Assembly: GCA_947174945.1 (NCBI GenBank)
Contig: CAMWKZ010000031.1
Coordinates: 1-32,675, forward strand
Source: an uncultured Prevotellaceae bacterium
GTDB lineage: Bacteria; Bacteroidota; Bacteroidia; Bacteroidales; Bacteroidaceae
Direction: 5' to 3'
Length of the DNA stretch: 32,675 bases
Positions 15,504 through 23,842 of the stretch are shown piece after piece; positions within the stretch are counted from its first letter, which is position 1; each line of letters opens with the position of its first letter. The position numbers were made by a program, and so were the translations under genes. The notes under the pieces were generated by a model. It was not told where the DNA came from. It ran no database searches and was given only the letters and a program-made list of their open reading frames with translations.

Positions 15504-17425
15504 AGCTCCTCGCATTCTTTCACCCACAGCGTGCTGCAGGCATCGCTGGCCATGCGCCAGTCGCCACGCGGCGACAGCGAGATGCTGCCCACCTTGGGGC
15601 CGTCGGGCAGACAAGAGCGCTTGAACTGCTGCGAGAAGAAGCGACGGCAGAACGTGGTGAGCCACTTCTTGATGGTCTCACGGTCATACTCCTTGCCAAA
15701 GGCGTGCTGGGCCATGAGGAAAATCTTGGCGGGACGGAACCCGAAGCGTATAAAGTAATAGAGGAAGAAGTCGTGCAGCTCGTATGGGCCTACGAGGTCT
15801 TCCGTCTTCTGCTGGATGTTGCCCTCAGCATCGGCGGGCGTTAGCTCGGGCGATATGGGGGTGTTGACGATGTCAATCAGCGTGTCGCGCTGGGCACCGA
15901 ACATGGGCAGCAGGGCGATGTAGCGGATGACGTACTGGATGAGTGTCTTGGGAACGCCTGCGTTCACGCCGTACATCGACATGTGGTCGCCGTTGTAGGT
16001 GGCCCACCCAAGGGCTAACTCTGAGAGGTCGCCCGTGCCGACCACCAGTGCGCTGAGCTTGTTGGCAAGGTCCATCAGTATCTGGGTGCGCTCGCGAGCC
16101 TGCGAGTTTTCATAGGTGGCATCGTGGTGCGAGGCATCGTGACCGATGTCCTCGAAGTGCTGGAGAACGGCCTTCGAGATGGGAATCTCCATCTGCGATA
16201 TGCCCAAGGTCTGCATCAGCGCCGATGCGTTGTCGTGGGTGCGGTCGGTAGTGCCAAATCCCGGCATGGTGACACCGATGATGCCCTTGCGGTCGAGCCC
16301 CAGCTTGTCGAAGGTACGCACGCACACGAGCAGTGCCAAGGTGGAGTCGAGCCCACCGCTGATGCCAATGACCACGTGCTGGCTGTTGGTGTGCAGCAGT
16401 CGCTTGGCCAGTCCGGCGGTCTGTATGTTCAGTATGTCCTCGCACGTCTCGGCCATGTCTGCGTCAGCAGGGATGAAGGGGTGCGGGTTGATGGTACGGG
16501 TCAGCTCAAACGGATGTTCGCCTGCGACGGCCTTCGCATCAATGAGCAATGCGTGGGCATGGCGCTGGGCGTTGATGAACGTCGAGTTGTTCTGACGGTC
16601 GGTGCGCAGTCGCTCCACGTCGAGCTGGGCGGTCTGCAACTGCGGCTGGAACGAGTAGCGGTCGCCCTCGGCGAGCAGCCGTCCGTTCTCGAATATCATG
16701 GCATTGCCTCCGTAGACGGCATCCTGCGTCGACTCGCCGAATCCGCTCGACGCATAGACGTAGCCGCTCATGGTGCGCGCACTCTGCTGAGCCAGCAGCG
16801 AGCGCAGGTAGCGGTGCTTGCCGATAAGCTCATTGCTGGCCGAGCAGTTCAGGATGATGTCGGCTCCAGCCATTGTGAGGTTGTTGCTGGGGGGAACGGG
16901 TGCCCACACGTCTTCGCATATCTCGATGCCGAACTTGACCCCGTCGCTCGTCTGGAACAGCTTGGGCTCGGCTGACAGCGTGATGGGCGAACCAGCCAGA
17001 TAGATGCTGACGGGGCTAAGGTCTTGCGCCGAGGCAAACCAGCGCTTCTCGTAGAACTCGTTGTAGTTGGGCAGGTAGGTCTTGGGAACCACGCCCAGCA
17101 GGGTGCCCGACTGGATGACGACGGCGCAGTTGAGCAACAGGCCGCCTGCCTGCACGGGCATTCCTACGATGCTGATGACGTCGAGCTTGCGGGTGAAGTC
17201 GAGCAGCATGAGCAGCCCCTCCTCGGCCTTGGCCAGCAGCAACTGGTTCTGAAACAGGTCCTGACATGTGTAGCCCGTCAGGCTCAACTCGGGGAAGCAG
17301 AGCACTTCTACGCCCTCTCCCTCGGCCACGGCTATCAGCCGCTCTATCTCCTGCACGTTGTATTCGACGTCGGCCACCTTGACGGCTGGCACGGCAGCGC
17401 CTACTTTGATAAATCCGTACTTCAT
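15500..17425 (-). CDS. nadE: Glutamine-dependent NAD(+) synthetase
   Basis: This 641-residue two-domain enzyme converts nicotinic acid adenine dinucleotide to NAD using glutamine nitrogen and ATP. The N-terminal nitrilase-type glutaminase domain carries the triad Glu46 (FPELSLTGY), Lys115 (PKTYLPNY) and Cys170 (EICEDVW). The C-terminal synthetase domain has the pyrophosphate loop SGGLDS (356-361). The length fits the long, glutamine-using NadE class. It lies 21 bp after queA and overlaps the methyltransferase gene, forming a three-gene operon. Confidence 0.96.
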   Translation of the reverse strand: MKYGFIKVGAAVPAVKVADVEYNVQEIERLIAVAEGEGVEVLCFPELSLTGYTCQDLFQNQLLLAKAEEGLLMLLDFTRKLDVISIVGMPVQAGGLLLNCAVVIQSGTLLGVVPKTYLPNYNEFYEKRWFASAQDLSPVSIYLAGSPITLSAEPKLFQTSDGVKFGIEICEDVWAPVPPSNNLTMAGADIILNCSASNELIGKHRYLRSLLAQQSARTMSGYVYASSGFGESTQDAVYGGNAMIFENGRLLAEGDRYSFQPQLQTAQLDVERLRTDRQNNSTFINAQRHAHALLIDAKAVAGEHPFELTRTINPHPFIPADADMAETCEDILNIQTAGLAKRLLHTNSQHVVIGISGGLDSTLALLVCVRTFDKLGLDRKGIIGVTMPGFGTTDRTHDNASALMQTLGISQMEIPISKAVLQHFEDIGHDASHHDATYENSQARERTQILMDLANKLSALVVGTGDLSELALGWATYNGDHMSMYGVNAGVPKTLIQYVIRYIALLPMFGAQRDTLIDIVNTPISPELTPADAEGNIQQKTEDLVGPYELHDFFLYYFIRFGFRPAKIFLMAQHAFGKEYDRETIKKWLTTFCRRFFSQQFKRSCLPDGPKVGSISLSPRGDWRMASDACSTLWVKECEEL

Positions 17426-17446
17426 ATCTCGTTACTTTCGTTATCG

Positions 17447-18652
17447 TTATGGAATGAGCAGCGACGAGTCGCCATAGCTCAGGAATCGGAAATCGTGGCC
17501 CAGCGCATAGTCGTAGATGCTGCGCCAGTCGCCCTTAACGAAGGCGCTGACCAGCAACAACAGCGTGGACTGGGGCTGATGGAAGTTGGTGACCAGCATC
17601 TTCACAACCTTGTATTCATAGCCCGGGGCAATGATTATCTGCGTTGACGAGTGCAGCGTAGTCAGCTCGCGACGGTCAAGCCATAGGAGCAGGGCCTGCA
17701 GCGCATCGGTTGCGCTGATGCTGTCGTCGCTGGTCTCATAGGGTTCCCACTGGCTGACGTGCAACTCTTCTTCCCGCAGGTCGGGATGGCGGAGCACCTT
17801 CAGCCCCATGTAGTAGAGGCTCTCCAGCGTGCGCACACTGGTGGTGCCGACGGCTATGGCACGCCCGCCGTGGGCCAGCAGCCGCTCGATGGTATGGCGG
17901 CGCACGGCCACGTACTCGGTGTGCATGGCGTGTTGCCCTATGGTGTCGCTCTTGACGGGCTTGAACGTGCCCGCACCGACGTGCAGCGTCACCTCCTCGC
18001 GCTCGATGCCCCGTGCGTCGAGGCCCTCCAGCACACGCTGGGTGAAGTGCAGTCCGGCAGTGGGAGCAGCCACGCTGCCCTTGATTTTGGAATAGACGGT
18101 CTGGTAGGTGGTCTTGTCGCTCTCCTGCGTCTGGCGGTTCAGGTATGGGGGGATGGGCAGTTCGCCAAGGGTGTCGATGACCTCGGAGAACGACGCGCCC
18201 CCACTCCACTCAAAGGCTATCAGCTGGCTGGTGCCGTGCTCGCCCAATCGGGTGGCCGTGACGGAGAGCGACCCGTGCTCAATGGTCAGCGCACCCTCCT
18301 TCCACTTCTTCTGATTGCCCACCAGGCAGAGCCACTGGCAGCGGTGCGTCTGCTGGAACATCTGCTCATAGTCGGCAGGTGCGAAGGGCTCCAGCAGGAA
18401 TATCTCAATCAGCGCACCCGTGGGCTTGCGGAAGTGCAGGCGCGCCTGTATAACCCTTGTATTGTTGAAAACCATCAGCTCGCCCTGCGGCAGCAACGAC
18501 GGCAGTTCGCTGAACCGGGTCTCGCCCAGCGTGCCGTGCCTGTAAAGCAGCAGCTTCGACGAGTCGCGCTCGGCCAACGGGAACTTGGCAATGCGCTCGT
18601 CGGGCAGAGGATAGTTGTAGTCGCTGATGTGTATGTCTTTTGTCTTCATCAT
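17447..18652 (-). CDS. queA: S-adenosylmethionine:tRNA ribosyltransferase-isomerase
   Basis: This 401-residue QueA transfers the ribosyl group of SAM to 7-aminomethyl-7-deazaguanine in tRNA, making epoxyqueuosine. Recognisable stretches are YPLPDERIAKFPL near the start, NNTRVIQARL (about 64-73), TAGLHFT and LHVGAGTFKPV. Two adjacent Met codons (18652 and 18649) are possible starts, and both follow the promoter by the expected short leader. An upstream in-frame ATG would lie within the repeat array and is rejected. It is the first gene of queA-nadE-methyltransferase. Confidence 0.95.
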   Translation of the reverse strand: MMKTKDIHISDYNYPLPDERIAKFPLAERDSSKLLLYRHGTLGETRFSELPSLLPQGELMVFNNTRVIQARLHFRKPTGALIEIFLLEPFAPADYEQMFQQTHRCQWLCLVGNQKKWKEGALTIEHGSLSVTATRLGEHGTSQLIAFEWSGGASFSEVIDTLGELPIPPYLNRQTQESDKTTYQTVYSKIKGSVAAPTAGLHFTQRVLEGLDARGIEREEVTLHVGAGTFKPVKSDTIGQHAMHTEYVAVRRHTIERLLAHGGRAIAVGTTSVRTLESLYYMGLKVLRHPDLREEELHVSQWEPYETSDDSISATDALQALLLWLDRRELTTLHSSTQIIIAPGYEYKVVKMLVTNFHQPQSTLLLLVSAFVKGDWRSIYDYALGHDFRFLSYGDSSLLIP

Positions 18653-18661
18653 TACAGCTGG

Positions 18662-18693
18662 CAAAGGTACGCTTTTTTTATGAAACAGCCAAA
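18662..18693 (-). promoter_or_regulatory. Promoter of the queA operon
   Basis: On the minus strand TTTG (18693-18690), a 20-bp spacer and TACCTTTG (18669-18662) match the consensus. The 22-bp repeat array starts 25 bp upstream of the -33 element. Confidence 0.85.
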
Positions 18694-18718
18694 ACAAAAG
18701 GGAGAAAACAAGTGGGGA

Positions 18719-18872
18719 GCGCATCGGCACCATGTGCGGAGCCTATCGGCACCATGTGCGGAGCGTGTCGGCACCATGTGCGGAGCGTGTCGGCACCGTG
18801 TGCGGAGGCCGTCGGCACCATGTGCGGAGCGCGTCGGCGCATGGTGCGGAGCGCGTCCGCATCATGTAAGGA
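18719..18872 (-). repeat. Tandem array of a 22-bp repeat with internal dyad (array 2)
   Basis: Seven 22-bp units start at 18719, 18741, 18763, 18785, 18807, 18829 and 18851, and a decayed eighth may follow to 18894. Read on the minus strand the core is TCCGCACATGGTGCCGA followed by five more variable bases. This contains the dyad TCNGCAC-N3-GTGCNGA. Units 1-5 are nearly identical in the core (one A/G change in unit 4), and the last units are degraded. The array lies between the PAP2 gene, whose stop is inside the last unit, and the queA promoter. Confidence 0.95.
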
Positions 18873-19518
18873 AGGCGTTGGCATAGGCTCGCCCAAGGGC
18901 ATAGACCAACGTCAGGGCAAATACGGCAATGGGAACGTCGCACAACGGCTCGCTATAACTGACGGGTGTGGCATAGCGGCGGTGCAGGCGATAGACGGAA
19001 TAGCCCACCAGCGCACCCCACAGGAGCCCGACGGTGATGTCGCCCGGATAGTGGACACCGAGATAGAGGCGCGTCCAGCAGTTGAGCAGCGAATAGGCAA
19101 GCATGGTCAGCACCAGCAGTCGCCGGCGCATGAGCAGCGAAAAGAACAGGGCGATGGAAAACGTGTTGGAGGCATGGGCAGAGAAGAACCCGTACTTGCC
19201 ACCCCGATAGCCGTCGACGGTATCGACCAGCAGCCCGATTTCAGGGTCGTGCCCGGGTCGCCAGCGGGCCACGGTTGGCTTGACCAGCATGTCGTCGACC
19301 GTACCCGCCAGTAGCACACAAAGCCCTGCGGCAGCCAGCACCAGCAGGATGTCGCGCACGGTGTTGTTGGCCTTCAGCACTACATAGAACAGGGCTATAT
19401 ATAATGGTATCCACGTCTTGGCGTTGGTCAGCGTCATCACCAGATAGTCAAGAAACAGCGAATCGCTGCCGTTGACCATCAGCAGCAACTGCTTGTCAAG
19501 CTGTATCAACTCTTCCAT
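18862..19518 (-). CDS. PAP2-family membrane phosphatase
   Basis: This protein of about 218 residues is mostly membrane helices and carries the three PAP2 signature blocks: K-x6-RP (Lys80 to Arg87-Pro88), FSAH (112-115, where the family usually has PSGH) and R-x5-H-x3-D (Arg150, His156, Asp160). The family dephosphorylates lipid phosphates such as undecaprenyl pyrophosphate, phosphatidate or lipid A. The ATG at 19518 is preferred over a GTG at 19524. It starts 7 bp after the BatD-BatE gene, so it is probably the last gene of the Bat operon. The final codons and stop lie in the repeat array. Confidence 0.88.
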   Translation of the reverse strand: MEELIQLDKQLLLMVNGSDSLFLDYLVMTLTNAKTWIPLYIALFYVVLKANNTVRDILLVLAAAGLCVLLAGTVDDMLVKPTVARWRPGHDPEIGLLVDTVDGYRGGKYGFFSAHASNTFSIALFFSLLMRRRLLVLTMLAYSLLNCWTRLYLGVHYPGDITVGLLWGALVGYSVYRLHRRYATPVSYSEPLCDVPIAVFALTLVYALGRAYANAFLT

Positions 19519-19525
19519 GTACACG

Positions 19526-22087
19526 TCAGATGATTGCTATTTGCTTCGTCTCCAGCCATCCCTCCTTGCCGTCGGCCACACGTATCTTCTTCCACCCGCT
19601 CATCGAGCCGTCGGTGATGGTGACGCGCGTACCCTCGTGCAACACGAAGAGGTCGGTGCCGTTGTCCGACGGGGTGCTTCTCACCGTCACGGCTGACTGC
19701 ATGACGACCGCCCCCGTGCGCTCGGCCAAGGCCCGCTTCTGCTGCCACGCAAACAGGTTGCTCAGTGCGAACAACAGCAGGAACAGCGTGCCGCCAAAGA
19801 ACCCAACCTTGCGCAGCCACAGGGCATTGGCAAACAGATAGGCCAGTGCCAGCACAATGGCTACGACGAGCGACAACAGGCCCGTGCGTGCCCAGCCATC
19901 GACACTCTGCTGGCTGACCAGCGACCGATACCACGTGACGAAGAACATCTCCGACTCGGGCACTATCTTGTCGACGGTCTTCGACCGCGCCAGTTGCAGG
20001 TTCAGCCGAATGTCCTCGTCGCCGGGCGACAGCAGCAGTGCGCGCTCGTAGTTGAGCACAGCCTGCGGAATGTTGTCCATGCGGTAGTAGGCATTGCCCA
20101 AGTTATAGTAGAGGTCAGCCGATACGCCCTGCTTCAGCAGTTGCTCATACGTCTTGGCGGCCTGCTGGTATCGCTCTTGTGCGTATGCGCTGTCGGCCTC
20201 CTGCTTCGTCTGCGCAACGGCTGGCACGGTGGCCAGCAGCAACAGCAGCAGCACGGTGGCCGGCTTCGAGCGTCGGCCCTTCTTCATCGTGGTGGCTATC
20301 TGCGTGATGGCAGTCATAGCCGCATCATATACTTTATTCATGTTTCCTGTGGCATCGCCGGGTGCATAGCGTGCAAACTCGCACTCGTCCAGTGCTCCGA
20401 TAAATTGCTCAATGGTCTCGGCTGACACGCCGTAAGCCTCCAACTGCTGGCTGATATTGTCGCGCGACAGTTGCTCGACGGGCATCGACAGCTTGTCGCC
20501 CACGTACCCCCACAGGGCGCGCAGCACCTCGTCGTAGAACTCGCCCTGACGGTTTTCCTTCAGCAGGCGCGCTGCCTTCTTCAGTCGCTTCGTGGCCACC
20601 TTGTTTGCCTTGCCGGCGCGCTGCTTCACTAAGTCGGCATTCTCGATGGCGCGACGGCGGAAGATGACAAACAGCGACACGAAGCCCAGCAACAGCACGG
20701 CCAGCAAAGCCCAGTACTCGGCAGAACCGAAGAAGAAGTCGCCCACGGCACGCTGGTGTGTGTCGCCCGTCTTGATATAGCGTATGTCGCTGTTCAGCAA
20801 CTTCACGTCCTCCTGTCCGTTGAAGGCGGCCACCGTGCCCGTACCGCTGCCCTTGGCCACACTCAGGTGGAAGGCATCCGTCCGGACGGTCTTATAGTCG
20901 TTGGCGCGTGTATCGAAGTAGGTGTATTCAATAGCGGGAATATCGAACTCGCCCTGATGGCGGGGCACGGCCAGGAAGTCGTAGATGATGCTGCCCTCCA
21001 GCCCCTGAGTGGTCAGCTTCGTCTGGTCGGTCACCTTCGCATCATAGCTGTCGAAGTCTTTGGGGAACTTGACCACGGGTTGCTTCAGCAGCTTCATGTT
21101 GCCCGCACCGCTCACCACCACGCGCAGCTTCACGGGGTCGTTGGCCTTGACCTGTGTCTTGTCGAGCGTGGCCGATACGGTGTACTGGCCTACGCCACCC
21201 GAGAAGCCTGCTGGGCGCTGGGGCAAGGGGTCGACCTGAATGGTGATGCCCGGGGCCGTTATCTTCTTCTTCACCTCTACATAGCCCGAGCCACCGTTGA
21301 AGAACGCCTCAAAGGGGTCGACCGAGCGGTTCTGCTGCACCACTAATCCTTCGTAGGTGATGCTGGGAATCTCCAGCTTACCCGTAGCCTGCGGGAACAC
21401 GACATACTGTTGCCACGTCACCGTGCGGTAGGGGCGACCGTTAAACGTCTCTACCTGAAACGTCTTCTCCTGTGGCAGCGGCACCTCGCGGGTGTAGAAG
21501 CTCTTGAGGTCGGCCATCTTTCCGCTCAGCTGGGTCAGGCCCACCAGCGTATAGACCTTATAGGTTAGCAGGATTGGCTCCTGCTCGCGCACACGCTGCT
21601 TCGAGGCACTGACCTTGATAAACAGGTCGGAGCCGGAAATGGTGCTGCCCGCGGGGCGCACCTCCTCGCCTGCCCTGCCCTGCTGCCGACCTTGCTGGCC
21701 GCCCTGTGCCTGTCCGCTCACCTTGATGCGCAGCTCGTTGGAGTGGATGGCCTTGCCACCCACCTGCGCCTGTGCGGCTGGTATGGTGAAGGTGCCCTGC
21801 TTGTTGGCGGAGAGGATATAGGTATAGGTGACGGATGTCGAGCCGGACATGTGTCCGTTCACTAACTGGTAGCTCGACTGAGTGGAAGTGGTTGGGCCCA
21901 TCAGCACGTCAAAGGCTTCGGGGATGTTTCCTGCGCGGAATCCCTTCACGTCGTCCGTATTGATGGTGTACGACAGACGGAACTGCTCGCCCACGGCTAC
22001 TTGTGACGGGGCGCGGCCCGTCAGCTGCTGGGCAACGGCCACCATGACCGCCGCCAGATATAGTATCAATGTCAGGTATCTCTTCAT
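19526..22087 (-). CDS. batD: BatD-BatE fusion protein
   Basis: This 853-residue protein joins two Bat components. Residues 1-600 are BatD-like: a signal peptide (1-19), beta-rich periplasmic repeats, a Gln/Gly-rich linker (about 126-142), a membrane span (459-476) and a cytoplasmic tail. From Met601 it resembles a complete BatE: MKKGRR plus a hydrophobic segment ending AVAQ (a signal-peptide look), TPR repeats (about 628-706), two membrane spans (735-753 and 762-780) and an SH3-like domain (786-853). The internal ATG at 20287 could also start a separate BatE. I prefer the ATG at 22087 over an upstream GTG at 22099. It lies in the Bat aerotolerance operon, 23 bp after BatB-BatC. Confidence 0.88.
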   Translation of the reverse strand: MKRYLTLILYLAAVMVAVAQQLTGRAPSQVAVGEQFRLSYTINTDDVKGFRAGNIPEAFDVLMGPTTSTQSSYQLVNGHMSGSTSVTYTYILSANKQGTFTIPAAQAQVGGKAIHSNELRIKVSGQAQGGQQGRQQGRAGEEVRPAGSTISGSDLFIKVSASKQRVREQEPILLTYKVYTLVGLTQLSGKMADLKSFYTREVPLPQEKTFQVETFNGRPYRTVTWQQYVVFPQATGKLEIPSITYEGLVVQQNRSVDPFEAFFNGGSGYVEVKKKITAPGITIQVDPLPQRPAGFSGGVGQYTVSATLDKTQVKANDPVKLRVVVSGAGNMKLLKQPVVKFPKDFDSYDAKVTDQTKLTTQGLEGSIIYDFLAVPRHQGEFDIPAIEYTYFDTRANDYKTVRTDAFHLSVAKGSGTGTVAAFNGQEDVKLLNSDIRYIKTGDTHQRAVGDFFFGSAEYWALLAVLLLGFVSLFVIFRRRAIENADLVKQRAGKANKVATKRLKKAARLLKENRQGEFYDEVLRALWGYVGDKLSMPVEQLSRDNISQQLEAYGVSAETIEQFIGALDECEFARYAPGDATGNMNKVYDAAMTAITQIATTMKKGRRSKPATVLLLLLLATVPAVAQTKQEADSAYAQERYQQAAKTYEQLLKQGVSADLYYNLGNAYYRMDNIPQAVLNYERALLLSPGDEDIRLNLQLARSKTVDKIVPESEMFFVTWYRSLVSQQSVDGWARTGLLSLVVAIVLALAYLFANALWLRKVGFFGGTLFLLLFALSNLFAWQQKRALAERTGAVVMQSAVTVRSTPSDNGTDLFVLHEGTRVTITDGSMSGWKKIRVADGKEGWLETKQIAII

Positions 22088-22110
22088 CTTCTCATCCACA
22101 TTAATAAGTA

Positions 22111-23826
22111 TTACCAGTTTTTCTCCAGACGGCGGCGGTTGGGCTGCTGCTGGGCTTTCTTCATACGCTCCTGCGTCTGCTTCTCGTCCTGAATGGCAGC
22201 GTTCAGCATCTGCTCAGCATTCTCGCGGCTCATCTGCTGCTTCTTCTGCTGTTGTTGCTGTTGCTCCTTCTGCTGGTCTTTCTTGTCCTGCTGCTTTTGC
22301 TGGTCTTGCTGTTGCTTGTCTTTATCCTTATCCTTCTGGTCTTTATTGTCCTTGTTCTGTTGGTTCTGCTGGTTTTGTTGCTGCTGTTGCTGCTGCTGAC
22401 GCTTGCATAGCTCGAGGTTGTAGCGTGTCTCGTCGTCGGCAGGGTTGTTGCGCAGTGCCTCCTTATAGGCTTCAATAGCCTGTGCATACTGCTTCTGCCC
22501 CTGACAGACGACACCGATGTTGTGATAGGCCTGCGCCTTGCGCAAGGGGTTGGTCTCGAGCTTGGCGGCACTCTCATACTGGCTGACGGCAGCCGAGTCC
22601 TTGCGCTGTCCCAACAGGGCGTTGCCTAAGTTGTATTGCGCTTGCGCATGGCGCGGGTTCTTCTCCACGGCCTTGCGATACGACACTTCGGCATCGGCAT
22701 GATTGCCTGCGCGGAACTGCTTGTTGCCCTGACGCACTAATTGGCGGTCGCTCTGGGCCATTGCCGCAGTTACTACGAGCAGTAGCAAACCGATGGTTGC
22801 CACCTTCTTGCGCTTGAACAGCGACACGTTCTTCAGCAGTGGGTTCTTGATGTCGAGGATGCAAATCTCGATGAGCAACAGCAGGAGCACCAGTATGCCA
22901 ACGGCTTGGAACTGCTCGTCGTAGTCGCTGTAGATGGTGCTTTCTATCTCTTTCTTGGCCAGCTTGTCCAGCTCTTGGTCTAATTGGTCTTGTGCATTGC
23001 TGTTGTTCTCCACGTGGATATAGGCACCGCCACCGGCCTGCGCCAACTGACGACACATATCTTCATTGAGTCCAGTCATGACGGTCTGACCCGTGTTATC
23101 CTTCATGTAGTCACCATTACCCGTGGGGATGGGGGCACCGTTGGGCGAGCCTACGCCTAACACATAGACGCGCATTCCCTTTTCCTTGGCCTCTTTGGCG
23201 GCCTCCAATGCACCGCCCTCATGGTCTTCACCGTCGGTAATTACGATAATGGCCTTGCCTACCCCCTCTTGCTGAGTGAAGCTGTGGGTTGCCATCGATA
23301 TGGCTTTGGCAATGTCCGTGCCCTGTGTGGCAATCATCGCGGGCGAGATGCTTGACAAAAACATCTTGGCCGACACATAGTCGCTCGTAATGGGCAGCTG
23401 GATAAATGCGTCGCCGGCAAAGACGATAAGCCCTATCTTGTCGTTGCTGAAGTTATCGACAAGGTTCTCTACCATCATCTTCGAGCGGTCCAGACGGCTG
23501 GGGGCCACATCTTCGGCCAGCATCGAGTTGCTGATGTCCATAGCGATGATGGTTTCAATACCCGTGCGCTTCTCACGGCTAATCTTCGTGCCAAACTGTG
23601 GGCGGGCAGCCATTACTATCAGCAGGCCCAATGCCGTCAGCAGCAAAGAGAACTTAACCAACGGGCGGAAGCGCGACACGTCGGGCATCAGCTGGCGCAC
23701 CAGCTCACGGTCGCCAAACTTGCGCAGTCGCCGCTTCTGCTGGCGAACCATCAGGAAACGCACGACGGCCAACAGGGGGAGCACCACCAGTGCATAGAGA
23801 TATATGGGGTCTTCAAATCGAAACAT
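22111..23826 (-). CDS. batB: BatB-BatC fusion protein (VWA and TPR)
   Basis: This 571-residue protein has two N-terminal membrane spans (about 8-26 and 56-74), a von Willebrand A domain (about 88-290) with an intact MIDAS motif DISNS (97-101) and TDGED (197-201), and a third span (307-325). A BatC-like part then begins at about 338 with a hydrophobic signal-like segment ending AMAQ (358), followed by TPR repeats (about 360-475) and a very Gln/Lys/Asp-rich tail (477-532). There is no Met suited to an independent BatC start, so the fusion looks real. The start at 23826 begins MFRFEDPIYLYAL; upstream in-frame codons overlap batA. Confidence 0.92.
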   Translation of the reverse strand: MFRFEDPIYLYALVVLPLLAVVRFLMVRQQKRRLRKFGDRELVRQLMPDVSRFRPLVKFSLLLTALGLLIVMAARPQFGTKISREKRTGIETIIAMDISNSMLAEDVAPSRLDRSKMMVENLVDNFSNDKIGLIVFAGDAFIQLPITSDYVSAKMFLSSISPAMIATQGTDIAKAISMATHSFTQQEGVGKAIIVITDGEDHEGGALEAAKEAKEKGMRVYVLGVGSPNGAPIPTGNGDYMKDNTGQTVMTGLNEDMCRQLAQAGGGAYIHVENNSNAQDQLDQELDKLAKKEIESTIYSDYDEQFQAVGILVLLLLLIEICILDIKNPLLKNVSLFKRKKVATIGLLLLVVTAAMAQSDRQLVRQGNKQFRAGNHADAEVSYRKAVEKNPRHAQAQYNLGNALLGQRKDSAAVSQYESAAKLETNPLRKAQAYHNIGVVCQGQKQYAQAIEAYKEALRNNPADDETRYNLELCKRQQQQQQQQNQQNQQNKDNKDQKDKDKDKQQQDQQKQQDKKDQQKEQQQQQQKKQQMSRENAEQMLNAAIQDEKQTQERMKKAQQQPNRRRLEKNW

Positions 23827-23842
23827 CTTCTTGTTTGATAAA

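Noticed and set aside
16124..16975. 283-codon frame antisense to nadE
   Set aside because: nadE has all catalytic residues in the sense frame; the antisense frame is a shadow.
18719..18872. CRISPR array
   Set aside because: Units are contiguous without unique 30-bp spacers, and no cas genes are present.
18640..19314. Plus-strand frames across array 2 with a repetitive Cys/His peptide
   Set aside because: The period of 22 bp is not a multiple of 3, so the peptide repeats only every 66 bp; no start context, and it is antisense to the queA leader and PAP2.
22111..22400. Trinucleotide-like CAG/CTG tract as a genomic repeat
   Set aside because: It is the Gln/Lys-rich tail of BatB-BatC, with mixed codons and no perfect long tract.
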